From contig NZ_JAGPXE010000001.1 of assembly GCF_018070075.1 (NCBI RefSeq), positions 186,001 to 250,000 on the forward strand: a stretch of DNA of 64,000 bases, read 5' to 3'. The stretch is from Saccharopolyspora endophytica. Its GTDB lineage: Bacteria > Actinomycetota > Actinomycetes > Mycobacteriales > Pseudonocardiaceae. Shown piece by piece: positions 40,839 to 50,250 of the stretch (positions within the stretch are counted from its first letter, which is position 1; every line of letters starts with the position of its first letter). Position numbers and translations under genes: made by a program. The notes under the pieces are model-generated. The model was not told where the DNA came from. It saw nothing but the letters and a program-made list of their open reading frames with translations, and did no database searches.

Positions 40839-41639
40839 TCACCTACTCGCCACGCGACGGTAGCGAGCCACCGCGAGCGGGATGAAGATCGCCAGGATCA
40901 CCAGCGCCGACGCCACCGAGTACAGCACCGCGTGCTGCGCGGGCCAGCTGTCCGGAGGCGGACCGGTCACCCGGAGCGGGTTCCCGTAGAGCTGGCGCAA
41001 GGCGTCCGAGTAGACCGTGATCGGATTCCACTCCGCGAACGTCCGCAGTGGACCGGGCATCGATTCCGCTGGCACGAAGGCCGAGGACACGAACGTCACC
41101 GGGAACATCCACAGCAGACCCGCGCTCTGCGCGACCTCGACGCTGCGCGCGACCAGGCCGATGAACGCGCCCACCCACGACATCGCGAACGAGAACAGCA
41201 GCAGGAGGCCGAAGGCCAGCAGCGCGTCGAGGACGCTGCCCCGGATCCGCCAGCCGACGATCAGCCCGCACAACGACATGATCACCACGGTCAGCACGCT
41301 GACCAGCAGGTCGGACGTGGTGCGCCCGAGCAGCACGGCCACCCGCGACATGGGCAGCGACCGGAACCGGTCCATCATGCCCTTCTGCAGGTCGTTGGCC
41401 AGGCCGATCACGGTGAAGGCGCTGTTGAACGCCACCGTCTGCACGAAGATCCCGGCGATCAGGAACTCCCGGTACGCCTCACCGCCGAGGCTGCCGCCGA
41501 AGACGTAGGCGAACATCAGCACGAACATGATCGGCTGCGCCGTGCTGGCCAGCAGCAGATCCGGGTTGCGCTTGATGTTCATCAGGTTCCGCCACGCCAC
41601 GACGTTGCTGTCGCGGAGGCTCACCGCCAGCGCGTTCAT
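40839..41639 (-). CDS. ABC-2 exporter permease (DrrB-like)
   Basis: 266 residues with about six spans. N-terminal WRNLMNIKRNPDLLLASTAQ and PIMFVLMFAYVFGG are typical of the daunorubicin-resistance DrrB family. It shares a 4-nt ATGA overlap with the ATPase gene before it. The family exports hydrophobic natural products or lipids; no biosynthetic cluster is nearby. Confidence 0.92.
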   Translation of the reverse strand: MNALAVSLRDSNVVAWRNLMNIKRNPDLLLASTAQPIMFVLMFAYVFGGSLGGEAYREFLIAGIFVQTVAFNSAFTVIGLANDLQKGMMDRFRSLPMSRVAVLLGRTTSDLLVSVLTVVIMSLCGLIVGWRIRGSVLDALLAFGLLLLFSFAMSWVGAFIGLVARSVEVAQSAGLLWMFPVTFVSSAFVPAESMPGPLRTFAEWNPITVYSDALRQLYGNPLRVTGPPPDSWPAQHAVLYSVASALVILAIFIPLAVARYRRVASR

Positions 41640-42586
41640 CCCTGCTCCTCCTCGGCGTGCCGACCGGTCAGACCCAGGAACACATCGTCCAGCGTCGGCC
41701 GGTGCAGCCCGACGTCGTTGACCGCGACGCTGTCGGCGTCGAGCCTCCGCAAGGCCTCGATCAGCGCCTTCGGCCCGGTCTCCACTGCCACCGTGACCCG
41801 CCGCAGCGCCACCTCCACCTGCGGCTCGGCCACGCCGACATCGCGCAGCACCCGGGCCACCGAGGGCAGGTCGGCGGCGTCCTGCGCGATCAGCTGCAGG
41901 CGCTCGCCGCCGACGCGGGACTTGAGCTGGTCGGCGGTGCCGCTGGCGATGACCTCGCCGTGGTCGATGACCGCGATGGAGTCGGCCAGCTGGTCGGCCT
42001 CCTCCAAGTACTGGGTGGTCAGCAGGACCGTGGTGCCGTCGGCGACGAGCTCGCCGATGACCTCCCAGGTGTCCATCCGGCCGCGCGGGTCGAGCCCGGT
42101 GGTGGGCTCGTCGAGGACCACCACGGGTGGCGCGGCGACCAGCGCGCCCGCGAGGTCGAGCCGCCGGCGCATGCCGCCGGAGTAGCCCTTGGAGGGCCGG
42201 TCGGCCGCGTCGTCGAGCTTGAAGCGGTCGATGAGCTGCCGGGCTCGCGCGGAGGCGTTCGAGCGGGTCATCCCGTAGAGGCGGCCGACCATGTGGAGGT
42301 TCTCGTAGCCGGTCAGGTTCTCGTCGACCGCGGCGTACTGCCCGGACAGGCCGATCGAGCGGCGCACGGCGTGCGGGTCGGCGAGCACGTCGTGCCCGGC
42401 GACGAACGCGCGCCCCGAGTCTGGCCGCAACAGCGTGGTCAGGATGCGGACCGTGGTCGTCTTGCCCGCACCGTTGGGGCCCAGCAGCCCGAGGACTTCA
42501 CCGCGGGGCACTTCGAGGTCGATCCCGTTCAGAGCGCGGGTGGAGCCGAAGCTCTTGACCAGTGCCTCCGCGCGTACGGCGGTCAT
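41636..42586 (-). CDS. ABC exporter ATP-binding protein (DrrA-like)
   Basis: 316 residues. Walker A is GPNGAGKTT (about 35-43), the signature is YSGGMRRR, Walker B is VVVLDEPTTGLDPRGR, and the switch is LLTTQYLEEAD with Gln-Tyr after TT instead of the usual His, as in DrrA. The C-terminal domain LHRPTLDDVFLGLTGRHAEE is the conserved DrrA tail. ATG 42586 with GGGGG 5 nt upstream. First gene of the two-gene exporter. Confidence 0.93.
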   Translation of the reverse strand: MTAVRAEALVKSFGSTRALNGIDLEVPRGEVLGLLGPNGAGKTTTVRILTTLLRPDSGRAFVAGHDVLADPHAVRRSIGLSGQYAAVDENLTGYENLHMVGRLYGMTRSNASARARQLIDRFKLDDAADRPSKGYSGGMRRRLDLAGALVAAPPVVVLDEPTTGLDPRGRMDTWEVIGELVADGTTVLLTTQYLEEADQLADSIAVIDHGEVIASGTADQLKSRVGGERLQLIAQDAADLPSVARVLRDVGVAEPQVEVALRRVTVAVETGPKALIEALRRLDADSVAVNDVGLHRPTLDDVFLGLTGRHAEEEQG

Positions 42587-42738
42587 CTGTACCCCCAGAG
42601 TGAGGTCCGGATCGCCCACTGTAGGGCGCAGGGGTGACAGGGCGCCTTCGAATTTATCCCGATAGGCGAATTTTGCGGAAGGGAACGCAGGTCAGAAGGG
42701 GTGCGAGGGGAGGGTGGCACAGGTCGCCTCGACAGAAG

Positions 42739-42777
42739 TTACCGCCAGGTAATACCCTTCTTGTTACCGACGAGTAA
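42739..42777. promoter_or_regulatory. Two inverted repeats upstream of the acyl-CoA dehydrogenase gene
   Basis: TTACC-GCCA-GGTAA (42739-42752) and TTAC-CGACGA-GTAA (42764-42777) lie 50-88 nt before the ATG at 42827. Such TTAC/GTAA repeats are common as operators of TetR-type regulators. The regulator is not encoded beside the gene. Confidence 0.5.
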
Positions 42778-42826
42778 GGGCTCGTAGCCGGGCCCACCCG
42801 CAGCAGCGTGCAAGAGGGAGCCTTCG

Positions 42827-44668
42827 ATGGGCCACTACAAGAGCAACGTCCGAGACCTCGAGTTCAACCTCTTCGAGGTCCTCAAGGTGCAGGACCGACT
42901 GGGCAAGGGCGCCTTCGAGCAGTCCGACCAGGACACCGTTCGCGGCGTGCTGTCCGAACTCAACGACCTGGCCACCGGCCCGCTCGCCGAGTCCTTCGTC
43001 GAAGGTGACCGCACCCCCGCGCACTTCGACCCGGCCACCCACTCGGTAACCCTGCCGGAGTCCTTCAAGAAGTCCTACCAGCAGGTCATGGACGGTGAGT
43101 GGTGGCGGCTCGGCCTGCCGGACGAGCTGGGCGGCTACGGCATCCCCCCGACCGTCACCTGGTCGGCCGCCGAACTCATCCTGGGCGCCAACCCGCCGGT
43201 CTACATGTACATGGCGGGCCCCAACTTCGCGACGATCCTCTGGAAGAACGGCACCGAGGAGCAGAAGAAGTGGGCCGACCTCATGATCGAGCGCGGCTGG
43301 GGGGCCACCATGGTCCTCACCGAGCCCGACGCCGGTTCTGACGTCGGCGCCGGCCGCACCAAGGCCGTGCAGCAGGAGGACGGCAGCTGGCACCTCGACG
43401 GCGTCAAGCGCTTCATCACCTCCGCCGACCAGGACATGACCGAGAACATCATGCACCTGGTGCTCGCCCGTCCCGAGGGACCCGGCATCGAGGCCAAGCC
43501 CGGAACCAAGGGCCTGAGCCTGTTCCTGGTGCCCAAGTTCCACTTCGACGGCGAGACCGGTGCGCCGGGCGACCGCAACGGCGCCTTCGTCACCAACGTC
43601 GAGCACAAGATGGGCCTCAACGCCTCCGCCACCTGCGAGGTCACCTTCGGCCAGCACGGCACCCCGGCCAAGGGCTGGCTGCTCGGCGAGGTCCACGACG
43701 GCATCGCGCAGATGTTCCAGGTCATCGAGTACGCGCGGATGATGGTCGGTACCAAGGCCATCGCCACCCTGTCGACCGGCTACCTCAACGCCCTCGACTA
43801 CGCCAAGGAGCGCGTCCAGGGCGCGGACCTCACGCGCAGCACCGACAAGACCGCCCCGCGCGTCGCCATCACCAACCACCCCGACGTGCGCCGCGCGCTG
43901 ATGCTGCAGAAGGCCTACGCCGAGGGCCTGCGCGCCATCTACCTCTACACGGCCGACTACCAGGACCAGATCACCCAGGGCAAGCACGAGGGCAGCGACG
44001 TCACCCTCGCCGAGGCCGTGAACGACCTGCTCCTGCCCATCGTCAAGGGCGTCGGCTCCGAGCGGGCCTACGAGATGCTCACGCACTCGCTGCAGACCCT
44101 CGGTGGCTCCGGCTACCTGCAGGACTACCCGATCGAGCAGTACATCCGCGACGCCAAGATCGACAGCCTCTACGAGGGCACCACCGCGATCCAGGCGCAG
44201 GACTTCTTCTTCCGCAAGATCGTCCGCAACCAGGGCGCGGCCATCGGCCACGTCGCGGCCGAGATCCAGAAGACGCTGGAGGCCACCGACGCCGACGAGC
44301 GCCTCAAGGAGGAGCGCGAGCTGCTCACCCGCGCCCTCGGTGACGTCCAGGGCCAGCTCGGCACGCTGTTCGAGTTCCTGACCTCCGCCCAGGAGGACAT
44401 CAAGAACATCTACAAGGTCGGCCAGCACGCCGTGTCGTTCCTGATGTCGGTCGGCGACCTGCTCATCGGCTGGAAGCTGCTGCAGCAGGCCGAGATCGCG
44501 CTCGCCGCGCTCGACGCCGGTGCCGGCAAGGACGAGTCGTTCTACCAGGGCAAGGTCGCGGTCGCCCGCTTCTTCGCCAAGAACGTCCTGCCCGAGCTCA
44601 CCGGCCGCCGCAAGATCATCGAGGCCGCCGACAACTCCCTCATGGAGCTCGACGAGTCCGTCTTCTGA
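42827..44668 (+). CDS. fadE5: Acyl-CoA dehydrogenase (FadE5-like)
   Basis: 613 residues, the long form. It starts [19 protein letters not shown], as in mycobacterial FadE5. FAD/substrate blocks are [17 protein letters not shown] (about 162-178) and [15 protein letters not shown]. The catalytic base lies in the [20 protein letters not shown] region (Glu about residue 448), and a C-terminal acyl-CoA dehydrogenase extension follows. It oxidises acyl-CoA to trans-2-enoyl-CoA in beta-oxidation; FadE5 has broad chain-length range. ATG preceded by AGAGGGAG. It is convergent with the next gene across a strong hairpin. Confidence 0.94.
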   Translation: MGHYKSNVRDLEFNLFEVLKVQDRLGKGAFEQSDQDTVRGVLSELNDLATGPLAESFVEGDRTPAHFDPATHSVTLPESFKKSYQQVMDGEWWRLGLPDELGGYGIPPTVTWSAAELILGANPPVYMYMAGPNFATILWKNGTEEQKKWADLMIERGWGATMVLTEPDAGSDVGAGRTKAVQQEDGSWHLDGVKRFITSADQDMTENIMHLVLARPEGPGIEAKPGTKGLSLFLVPKFHFDGETGAPGDRNGAFVTNVEHKMGLNASATCEVTFGQHGTPAKGWLLGEVHDGIAQMFQVIEYARMMVGTKAIATLSTGYLNALDYAKERVQGADLTRSTDKTAPRVAITNHPDVRRALMLQKAYAEGLRAIYLYTADYQDQITQGKHEGSDVTLAEAVNDLLLPIVKGVGSERAYEMLTHSLQTLGGSGYLQDYPIEQYIRDAKIDSLYEGTTAIQAQDFFFRKIVRNQGAAIGHVAAEIQKTLEATDADERLKEERELLTRALGDVQGQLGTLFEFLTSAQEDIKNIYKVGQHAVSFLMSVGDLLIGWKLLQQAEIALAALDAGAGKDESFYQGKVAVARFFAKNVLPELTGRRKIIEAADNSLMELDESVF

Positions 44669-44683
44669 TCGGACCCCTCAGAG

Positions 44684-44720
44684 GAGAGGGCCCCGCGGCG
44701 CGCAGCCGCGGGGCCCTCTC
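44684..44720. terminator. Strong bidirectional terminator
   Basis: GAGAGGGCCCCGCGGC (44684-44699) pairs perfectly with 44705-44720 around GCGCA, followed by TCGTTCTCC. It separates the converging fadE5-like and GT87 genes. Confidence 0.75.
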
Positions 44721-44733
44721 TCGTTCTCCGGCC

Positions 44734-46050
44734 TCAGCCGAGGTTCCTGATGCGGTACCGCGAGGTCTCAGCGGGCACCTCATCACCCGACGGCTGCTCG
44801 TCGATGGTCGTGCGAGCCGACAGGAAGGCCACGAACAGCCCCACCAGCAGCGCGGCCCGGCCCCAGACCCCGATCATCAGCGCCTGCGCCGTGAAACCGT
44901 CGTGCACACCGCTCGGGATCCCCTCGTTGTTCAGGTACAGCCAGCGGAAGATGCCCGCGCACATCGCGAAATCCGCCACCAGGTACGCCACGATCCATCC
45001 CCAGCGCACCTGCACCAGCACGAAGAACGGCAGCAGCCACAACGTGTACTGCGGCGAATGAACCTTGTGCAGCAGCAGGAACCCGCACAGCATCGCCGCC
45101 GAAACCTGCACCCACGGGTAGGTCCCGGTCCTCTCGAACCGCAACCAGCCGATCCAGCAGGCCAACGCGAACGACACCAGCATCAGGCCCGGCGAGACGA
45201 TGCCCATCGCGGACTGGAAGCCGTCATCCCCGGTCCAGTCCCGGAAACCCCAGTACCACACCGAGTTCGTGCTCAAGTCCACCTGACGCCGCGACTGGAA
45301 CTCGAACGACGCCGCCCAGCCCTGAAAACCCGCCAGCGCGAACGGAACGTTGACCAGCAGCCCCGTCCCCGCGGCCGCACCGGCCACCCGCAACGCGCCA
45401 CGCCAGTCCCAGCCGCCCTCGGTGAACACGTACAGCATCAACGGCAGCACGAAGATCGCCGGATACAGCTTCAACGCGAAACCCAGCCCCAGCAGCACCG
45501 CGGCCACCGTGGAACGACGCGCCAGCGACGCGCTCCAGCGGTGCATCACGAACACCGCCGCCACCGCGCTGGCCACCACCGGCAGATCCCAGTTGTGATC
45601 CGCGTAGAGCACCAACGGCGGCCCGATCGCCCACAGCAGCGCCCGCCAGCGGCTCAACCGCCCCAGCCACCACGCCACCGCCAGCCCGAACGGCGCCATC
45701 AGCAGCGCCGACGACAGCAGGAACCCGGCATCGGTGCTCACGAACAGCGCACCGGCCCAGATCAGCACCCCGGTCAGCACCGGGTACTCCACGACACCGC
45801 CCCACAGCGAGCCGTCCTCGTCGATGCCCCCGTGCACGTACGGGAAGACGTGCCGGTCGATGTCCCGGCCCACCCACAGGTTCTGGATGTCGGAGTAGCA
45901 GACGTCCCGGTAGGACCGCATCTGGTAGTCCGGCACCGAGCGGCCCCACTCGTTGAACTCCGGGCCCGTGCAACGAGCCTTGTTCGCGTACCCCAACGCC
46001 AACGTCACGGCCGTCAGCAGGCACAACACCGCTAACGCCGACACCGTCAA
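44734..46050 (-). CDS. GT-C mannosyltransferase-like membrane protein (GT87 family)
   Basis: 438 residues with about ten spans. After the first span an extracytoplasmic loop holds CTGPEFNEWGRSVPDYQMRS and DIQNLWVGRDI with Asp/Arg residues as in polyprenol-phosphate-mannose-dependent enzymes. LLGLGFALKLYPAIFVLPLM is the typical GT87 K-x-Y-P block. The mycobacterial counterpart upstream of rpsF is Rv0051. Start uncertain: TTG 46050 or GTG 46044, the latter with CGGGG upstream. Likely transfers a sugar from a lipid carrier to an envelope glycan. Confidence 0.85.
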   Translation of the reverse strand: MTVSALAVLCLLTAVTLALGYANKARCTGPEFNEWGRSVPDYQMRSYRDVCYSDIQNLWVGRDIDRHVFPYVHGGIDEDGSLWGGVVEYPVLTGVLIWAGALFVSTDAGFLLSSALLMAPFGLAVAWWLGRLSRWRALLWAIGPPLVLYADHNWDLPVVASAVAAVFVMHRWSASLARRSTVAAVLLGLGFALKLYPAIFVLPLMLYVFTEGGWDWRGALRVAGAAAGTGLLVNVPFALAGFQGWAASFEFQSRRQVDLSTNSVWYWGFRDWTGDDGFQSAMGIVSPGLMLVSFALACWIGWLRFERTGTYPWVQVSAAMLCGFLLLHKVHSPQYTLWLLPFFVLVQVRWGWIVAYLVADFAMCAGIFRWLYLNNEGIPSGVHDGFTAQALMIGVWGRAALLVGLFVAFLSARTTIDEQPSGDEVPAETSRYRIRNLG

Positions 46051-46108
46051 ACCCCGCGCGACCTTGATGCCGGGCTCCTCTCACCCGGACCAGCCGGGAA
46101 ACAGCCGT

Positions 46109-46876
46109 TCAGCTCGCCTTCGAGCGGAGGAATTCGATGTCGGCGGCCTGACCCTCGTCCGGGGTCTCGACCACCACCGGCGCACCGGCCCTCGACACCA
46201 CGTCCACCAGGAGCTCAGGATCGATGTTGCCCGAACCGATGTTGGCGTGCCGGTCCCTCGACGAACCGAACTCGTCCCGCGAGTCGTTGAGGTGCACCAG
46301 ATCGATCCGGCCGGTGATCGCCTTGACCCGGTCCACCACGTCGAGCAGCTCCTCGCCCGCCGCGTGCGCGTGGCAGGTGTCCAGGCAGAACCCCGCGCCG
46401 AACTCGCCCACCGCGTCCCACAACCGGGCCAGCACGTCGAACCGCCGGGCCATCGCGTTCGCGCCGCCCGCGGTGTTCTCGATCAGGATCGGGACCTCGA
46501 AACCGCCCTCGTCGGCCTGCCGCTCGAACAGCTTGCGCCAGTTCGCGATGCCCTCGGCCGGGTCGTCGTCCTTCGTGACGTGCCCGCCGTGCACGATCAA
46601 GCCCTGCGCGCCGACCTCCGCAGCGGCCTTCGCCTGCTGCGTCACCGACTTCCGCGACGGGATGCGGATCCGGTTGTTCAACGAGGCCACGTTGATCACA
46701 TAGGGTGCGTGGATGAAAACGGCGACGTCGCTGCCCCGCAGCTGCTCTGCCTGCGGATGCGGCTTCGGCGCCTTCCACCCCTGCGGGTCGGACAGGAAGA
46801 ACTGCACCACCTCCGCGCCGCGCTCAGCGGCTGCGGTCAGCGGATCGTCATCGCGAACATGGGCGCCGATACGCAT
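46109..46876 (-). CDS. nfo: Deoxyribonuclease IV / AP endonuclease
   Basis: 255 residues, TIM-barrel EndoIV family. Metal-binding blocks: [12 protein letters not shown] (about 58-69), [19 protein letters not shown] (Glu), [11 protein letters not shown] (about 168-178), [21 protein letters not shown] (about 198-218) and VVVETP. It cleaves DNA at abasic sites in base-excision repair. ATG 46876 stands 7 nt after TAGACT on this strand, so the transcript is probably leaderless. Confidence 0.95.
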   Translation of the reverse strand: MRIGAHVRDDDPLTAAAERGAEVVQFFLSDPQGWKAPKPHPQAEQLRGSDVAVFIHAPYVINVASLNNRIRIPSRKSVTQQAKAAAEVGAQGLIVHGGHVTKDDDPAEGIANWRKLFERQADEGGFEVPILIENTAGGANAMARRFDVLARLWDAVGEFGAGFCLDTCHAHAAGEELLDVVDRVKAITGRIDLVHLNDSRDEFGSSRDRHANIGSGNIDPELLVDVVSRAGAPVVVETPDEGQAADIEFLRSKAS

Positions 46877-46932
46877 GGCACGCAGTCTATTCGTCCACAC
46901 CGCCCGGACCCGGGAACCGGGGCGCACCGGGG

Positions 46933-46951
46933 TGTTCCACACTGTGGAACA
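46933..46951. promoter_or_regulatory. 19-bp perfect palindrome between nfo and the surface-protein gene
   Basis: TGTTCCACA-C-TGTGGAACA, 57 nt upstream of the nfo start and 102 nt upstream of the ATG at 47054. An operator for one or both divergent genes is likely; no regulator is assigned. Confidence 0.6.
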
Positions 46952-47053
46952 TCAACGGATTTGCCGGATGGCCGCAACCAACGGCGGTACTCGCGCGTTA
47001 GGAGCTTTGAGACAGTGACTGTCGATTCGGAGCCGTTCGCGGGGAGGCGAGCC

Positions 47054-47992
47054 ATGGGTACCTGGGGAAACCCCAACCCACTGATCAAACCGAACGCGCT
47101 CCGCCGGACCGTATCCGCTGGTGCCGCGGGTCTGGTGATCCTGGCGGGAAGCTGCCTCGGCCTGGGAACGGCCGCCGCCGCCGAGCCGCTGGTCGTCGAC
47201 CAGCCCATCGCCATCGTCTCGGGTGAGGTCGGCCAGCCGATCTCCGTGCTGCCCAAGACGCTGGACTTCAAGCTCAACCAGGCCGTCCTGCTGGCCATGC
47301 CGCTGGCCTTCGGCCCCGCCTCCGACGCCTCCGAGCAGTTCGCCTCGGGCAGCCCCATCGCGCTGGGCACCGCCGAACCCGGCGCCAACTCCTTCTCCGG
47401 CCGCGAGATCGCCAAGGCCGCGACACCGCGCCTGAGCCAGCTCGGCCTGCCGGAGGACAAGGTGGAGGCCGTCCGCTTCCACTTCACCAACCTCGTCAGC
47501 CTCGGGAACTCGATCACGGTCAACGCCCCGGAGCCGGAGGAGGAGCCCCCTCCGCCGCCGTCCTCGCAGGAACCGCCGCCCGAGCAGCCGTCGCAGACGC
47601 CTCCCTCGTCGCAGACCCCGGCACCCGCGCCCGTCGGGCCGCCGCCGTCCGCGCCGTCCACCAGCCCCGTGCCGACCATGCCCAGCGCCAACGGCGCTCC
47701 GGCCGCGGTCAGCATGCTGCCGCCGAGCCTGCGCGGCGCCTCGCTGCCGTGGGCCCAGGCCCGCTACGGCCAGGTGCCCGGCATGGCGCCCAACGTCGGT
47801 GACCTGGCACGACAGGCCCAGGATCGGCAGCGCGTCCAGGACGAGCAGGACGAGATCCGCGCGGCCGGCCAGGCCGAAGCCCTCCCGACCGAGGTCTCCG
47901 AACGCGTCGCCCTCCCGGTCCTCATCGCCGCCGTCTCCCTCGCCGTGGTGACTGCGGCGTTGGTCCGAGCCTGGGTCCTCCGACGCCACTGA
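47054..47992 (+). CDS. Secreted, C-terminally membrane-anchored cell-surface protein
   Basis: 312 residues from the ATG at 47054, after GGGGAGG. Signal peptide TVSAGAAGLVILAGSCLGLG ends near AAAAE (about residue 44). A globular part (about 45-160) is followed by a proline-rich linker (PEPEEEPPPPPSSQEPPPEQ and on, about 160-215), a second helical part, and a C-terminal helix LPVLIAAVSLAVVTAALVRA with the basic tail RRH. The design suits an envelope-spanning stalk. No LPXTG motif. No family recognised. Confidence 0.75.
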   Translation: MGTWGNPNPLIKPNALRRTVSAGAAGLVILAGSCLGLGTAAAAEPLVVDQPIAIVSGEVGQPISVLPKTLDFKLNQAVLLAMPLAFGPASDASEQFASGSPIALGTAEPGANSFSGREIAKAATPRLSQLGLPEDKVEAVRFHFTNLVSLGNSITVNAPEPEEEPPPPPSSQEPPPEQPSQTPPSSQTPAPAPVGPPPSAPSTSPVPTMPSANGAPAAVSMLPPSLRGASLPWAQARYGQVPGMAPNVGDLARQAQDRQRVQDEQDEIRAAGQAEALPTEVSERVALPVLIAAVSLAVVTAALVRAWVLRRH

Positions 47993-48007
47993 CCTGGCAT
48001 TTTCTGT

Positions 48008-48198
48008 CGGGCGTGGTCCTCTTGCTCAGCGGTGCGGGTGGCGGAACCTGACACGCCTTCTGGCTCCGGGATCCGCGACTTGAGTATTTCTATACGCGGC
48101 GCTGCGGCTGTCCTCCCCAGAAGACGTGTCAGAACCCGCGGCGGTGCCGGTTGATCGGGTGGGGCAAGGAGAAAGCACCCTCGGTGCTTGCCTGACGG
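48008..48198 (+). repeat. Dispersed structured repeat, copy 4 (best paired)
   Basis: Begins about 16 nt after the surface-protein stop. Outer pairs GCGGGT (48034-48039) with ACCCGC (48134-48139). Stem I is CTGACACGCCTTCTGG (48048-48063) with CCAGAAGACGTGTCAG (48117-48132), 15 of 16 paired. Inner hairpin GTAT-TTCT-ATAC (48084-48095). Hairpin II is AAGCACC-CTC-GGTGCTT (48173-48189). Compared with copy 1, hairpin II has changed both arms in step. It ends about 180 nt before rpsF. Confidence 0.85.
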
Positions 48199-48333
48199 CG
48201 GTCGGTAGCGCTCAGCGTGGGATCGCGCCTTCGGCCTCATCTCGGCTCCGGGTACCGCTGAGCGGGGCAATCGCAGCGGTGTCGGGGGCCCTTGCTACCG
48301 TTGCCTGGTTCGTTGACGCGAACGACCCTCCTG

Positions 48334-48350
48334 CCACGGAAAGTCCGTGG
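48334..48350 (+). other. Leader hairpin before rpsF
   Basis: CCACGGA-AAG-TCCGTGG, ending 12 nt before AGGAGGTG of rpsF. TACCGT at 48296-48301 is a possible -10 box. It could be part of ribosomal-protein autoregulation, but the known S6 leader consensus was not recognised. Confidence 0.4.
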
Positions 48351-48380
48351 CCGTGAGTCCACAGGAGGTGAATGGTCTTC

Positions 48381-48722
48381 ATGCGTCACTATGAGCTCAT
48401 GGTCATCCTGGACCCGAGCCTGGACGAGCGCACCGTCGCTCCGTCCTTGGAGAACTTCCTCAACGTCGTCCGCAACGACGGTGGCACCGTCGAGAAGGTC
48501 GATGTCTGGGGCCGTCGTCGGCTGTCCTTCGAGATCAACAAGAACTCCGAGGGCATCTACGTCGTCCTGGACCTCAACGGCGAGCCGGCCACCATCAAGG
48601 AGCTGGACCGTCAGCTGAACCTCAACGAGTCGATCCTGCGGACCAAGGTCCAGCGGAAGATCGTTGAGCCCCGCAAGGTCGCGCGCGCCGCCAAGGCCCG
48701 TGCCGCCAAGGCGTCTGCCTGA
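48381..48722 (+). CDS. rpsF: 30S ribosomal protein S6
   Basis: 113 residues starting [20 protein letters not shown], aligned with mycobacterial S6. The ATG at 48381 is chosen because the one at 48372 sits only 2 nt from [28 protein letters not shown] and [12 protein letters not shown] are S6 hallmarks. The C-terminus is a basic Ala/Lys tail ([15 protein letters not shown]). First gene of the rpsF-ssb-rpsR-rplI operon. Confidence 0.97.
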   Translation: MRHYELMVILDPSLDERTVAPSLENFLNVVRNDGGTVEKVDVWGRRRLSFEINKNSEGIYVVLDLNGEPATIKELDRQLNLNESILRTKVQRKIVEPRKVARAAKARAAKASA

Positions 48723-48766
48723 TCCAGGCCCGTACCCGCTAACGACCAGACTGGAGTCCCCAGGTC

Positions 48767-49258
48767 ATGGCTGGTGAAACGGTAATCACGGTGGTCGGCA
48801 ACCTGACCGCCGATCCGGAGCTGCGCTTCACCCCGTCCGGTGCTGCGGTCGCGAACTTCACCGTCGCGTCCACCCCGCGGACCTTCGACCGCCAGAGCGG
48901 CGAGTGGAAGGACGGCGAGGCGCTGTTCCTGCGCTGCAACATCTGGCGGCAGGCTGCGGAGAACGTGGCCGAGACGCTGACCCGGGGCATGCGTGTGGTC
49001 GTGCAGGGCCGGCTGCGCCAGCGGTCCTTCGAGACCAAGGAAGGCGAGAAGCGCACGGTCGTCGAGCTCGAGGTCGATGAGATCGGTCCGTCGCTGCGCT
49101 ACGCCACCGCCAAGGTCAACAAGGTCAGCCGTGGTGGCGGAGGCGGTTTCGGCGGTGGCGGCGGAAGCGCCCCGGCCGGTCCGCCGGCCGACGACCCGTG
49201 GGGTTCGGCCCCGCCGGCAGGTTCCGGTGGCGGCTTCAGCGACGAGCCGCCGTTCTGA
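48767..49258 (+). CDS. ssb: Single-stranded DNA-binding protein
   Basis: 163 residues. OB-fold about 1-115 ([52 protein letters not shown]), a Gly-rich linker (about 120-145), and the acidic tip DEPPF at the C-terminus that recruits replication and repair partners. Lies between rpsF and rpsR, as in most bacteria. Confidence 0.97.
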   Translation: MAGETVITVVGNLTADPELRFTPSGAAVANFTVASTPRTFDRQSGEWKDGEALFLRCNIWRQAAENVAETLTRGMRVVVQGRLRQRSFETKEGEKRTVVELEVDEIGPSLRYATAKVNKVSRGGGGGFGGGGGSAPAGPPADDPWGSAPPAGSGGGFSDEPPF

Positions 49259-49308
49259 CGCTCGCCGCAGCTAACGCTTAGGAAGTTTTTCGTTCAGGAG
49301 GAAGACCA

Positions 49309-49545
49309 ATGGCCAAGGCGCCTGTGCGCAAGCCGAAGAAGAAGGTCTGCGTGTTCTGCAAGGACAAGGCCACGCTGATCGACTACAAGGACACGACGCT
49401 GCTTCGGAAGTACATCTCCGACCGCGGCAAGATCCGTGCCCGCCGGGTCACCGGCAACTGCAGCCAGCACCAGCGCGACGTCGCCATCGCGGTGAAGAAC
49501 GCGCGTGAGATGGCCCTGCTGCCCTACACCTCGACCGCTCGCTGA
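49309..49545 (+). CDS. rpsR: 30S ribosomal protein S18, zinc-binding type
   Basis: 78 residues. It keeps CVFC near residue 14 and a further Cys and His in GNCSQHQ (about 54-60), the C+ (zinc-binding) form. Actinobacteria often carry a second C- copy expressed under zinc limitation elsewhere; none is in this window. AGGAGGAAG precedes the ATG. Confidence 0.97.
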   Translation: MAKAPVRKPKKKVCVFCKDKATLIDYKDTTLLRKYISDRGKIRARRVTGNCSQHQRDVAIAVKNAREMALLPYTSTAR

Positions 49546-49566
49546 TTAAGGGAAAGGAGTCACGTC

Positions 49567-50019
49567 ATGAAGATCATCCTCACCGCTGACGTGTCCGGCC
49601 TCGGCGAGTCCGGCGACATCGTCGAGGTCAAGGACGGTTACGCGCGGAACTACCTGCTGCCCCGCAACCTGGCCATCGTGGCCACCAAGGGTGCGCAGAA
49701 GCAGGTCGAGACGATCCGTCGCGTCCAGGAGAACCGCCGCGTGCGGAACCTGGAGCACGCTCACGAGCTCAAGCAGCAGCTGCAGAACCTGGACGCGGTC
49801 ACGCTGACCGCCAAGGTGTCCTCGCAGGGCAAGCTGTTCGGCTCGATCACCAGCGGCGACGTCGTCGCCGCGGTGCGCAAGGCCGGTGGCCCGAACCTCG
49901 ACAAGCGTTCGGTCTCGCTGCGCGGCCACATCAAGTCGCTGGGCAAGCACATCGTCGACGTGCAGCTGCACCCCGACGTGACGGCCAACGTCAACGTCCA
50001 GGTGACCGGCGAGCAGTGA
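49567..50019 (+). CDS. rplI: 50S ribosomal protein L9
   Basis: 150 residues. N-terminal [20 protein letters not shown] and [16 protein letters not shown] are the L9 rRNA-binding domain; a long connecting helix and the C-terminal domain ([33 protein letters not shown]) follow. Start preceded by AAAGGAG. Last gene of the operon, followed by a terminator. Confidence 0.97.
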   Translation: MKIILTADVSGLGESGDIVEVKDGYARNYLLPRNLAIVATKGAQKQVETIRRVQENRRVRNLEHAHELKQQLQNLDAVTLTAKVSSQGKLFGSITSGDVVAAVRKAGGPNLDKRSVSLRGHIKSLGKHIVDVQLHPDVTANVNVQVTGEQ

Positions 50020-50043
50020 CCCGGTAGTACCGGACTCTTCAAA

Positions 50044-50089
50044 CGGCATCGTCCACTCCGGCATTCGTGTGACGGGGTGGACGATGCCG
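50044..50089 (+). terminator. Terminator of the ribosomal/ssb operon
   Basis: CGGCATCGTCCAC (50044-50056) pairs perfectly with GTGGACGATGCCG (50077-50089), starting 25 nt after the rplI stop. Confidence 0.7.
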
Positions 50090-50250
50090 TGTCCCGGCCG
50101 TGCACTGGCGGTCACGATGATCTCTCTCCGATCACCCACCGCTGTTGATTGCGACACGCCGATGGTGGCGACACGCCGGGAGTTTCCACGGATTTCTTCC
50201 ACAGCTTGTACGCAGGCTCTGAACTGGGGTTTTGAGTCGATCAAGGCTAC

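Noticed and set aside
48300..48360. S6:S18-binding autoregulatory leader before rpsF
   Set aside because: There is a hairpin with ACGG/CCGT arms, but I could not match the bulged CCG pattern of the known leader, so it is listed only as a hairpin.
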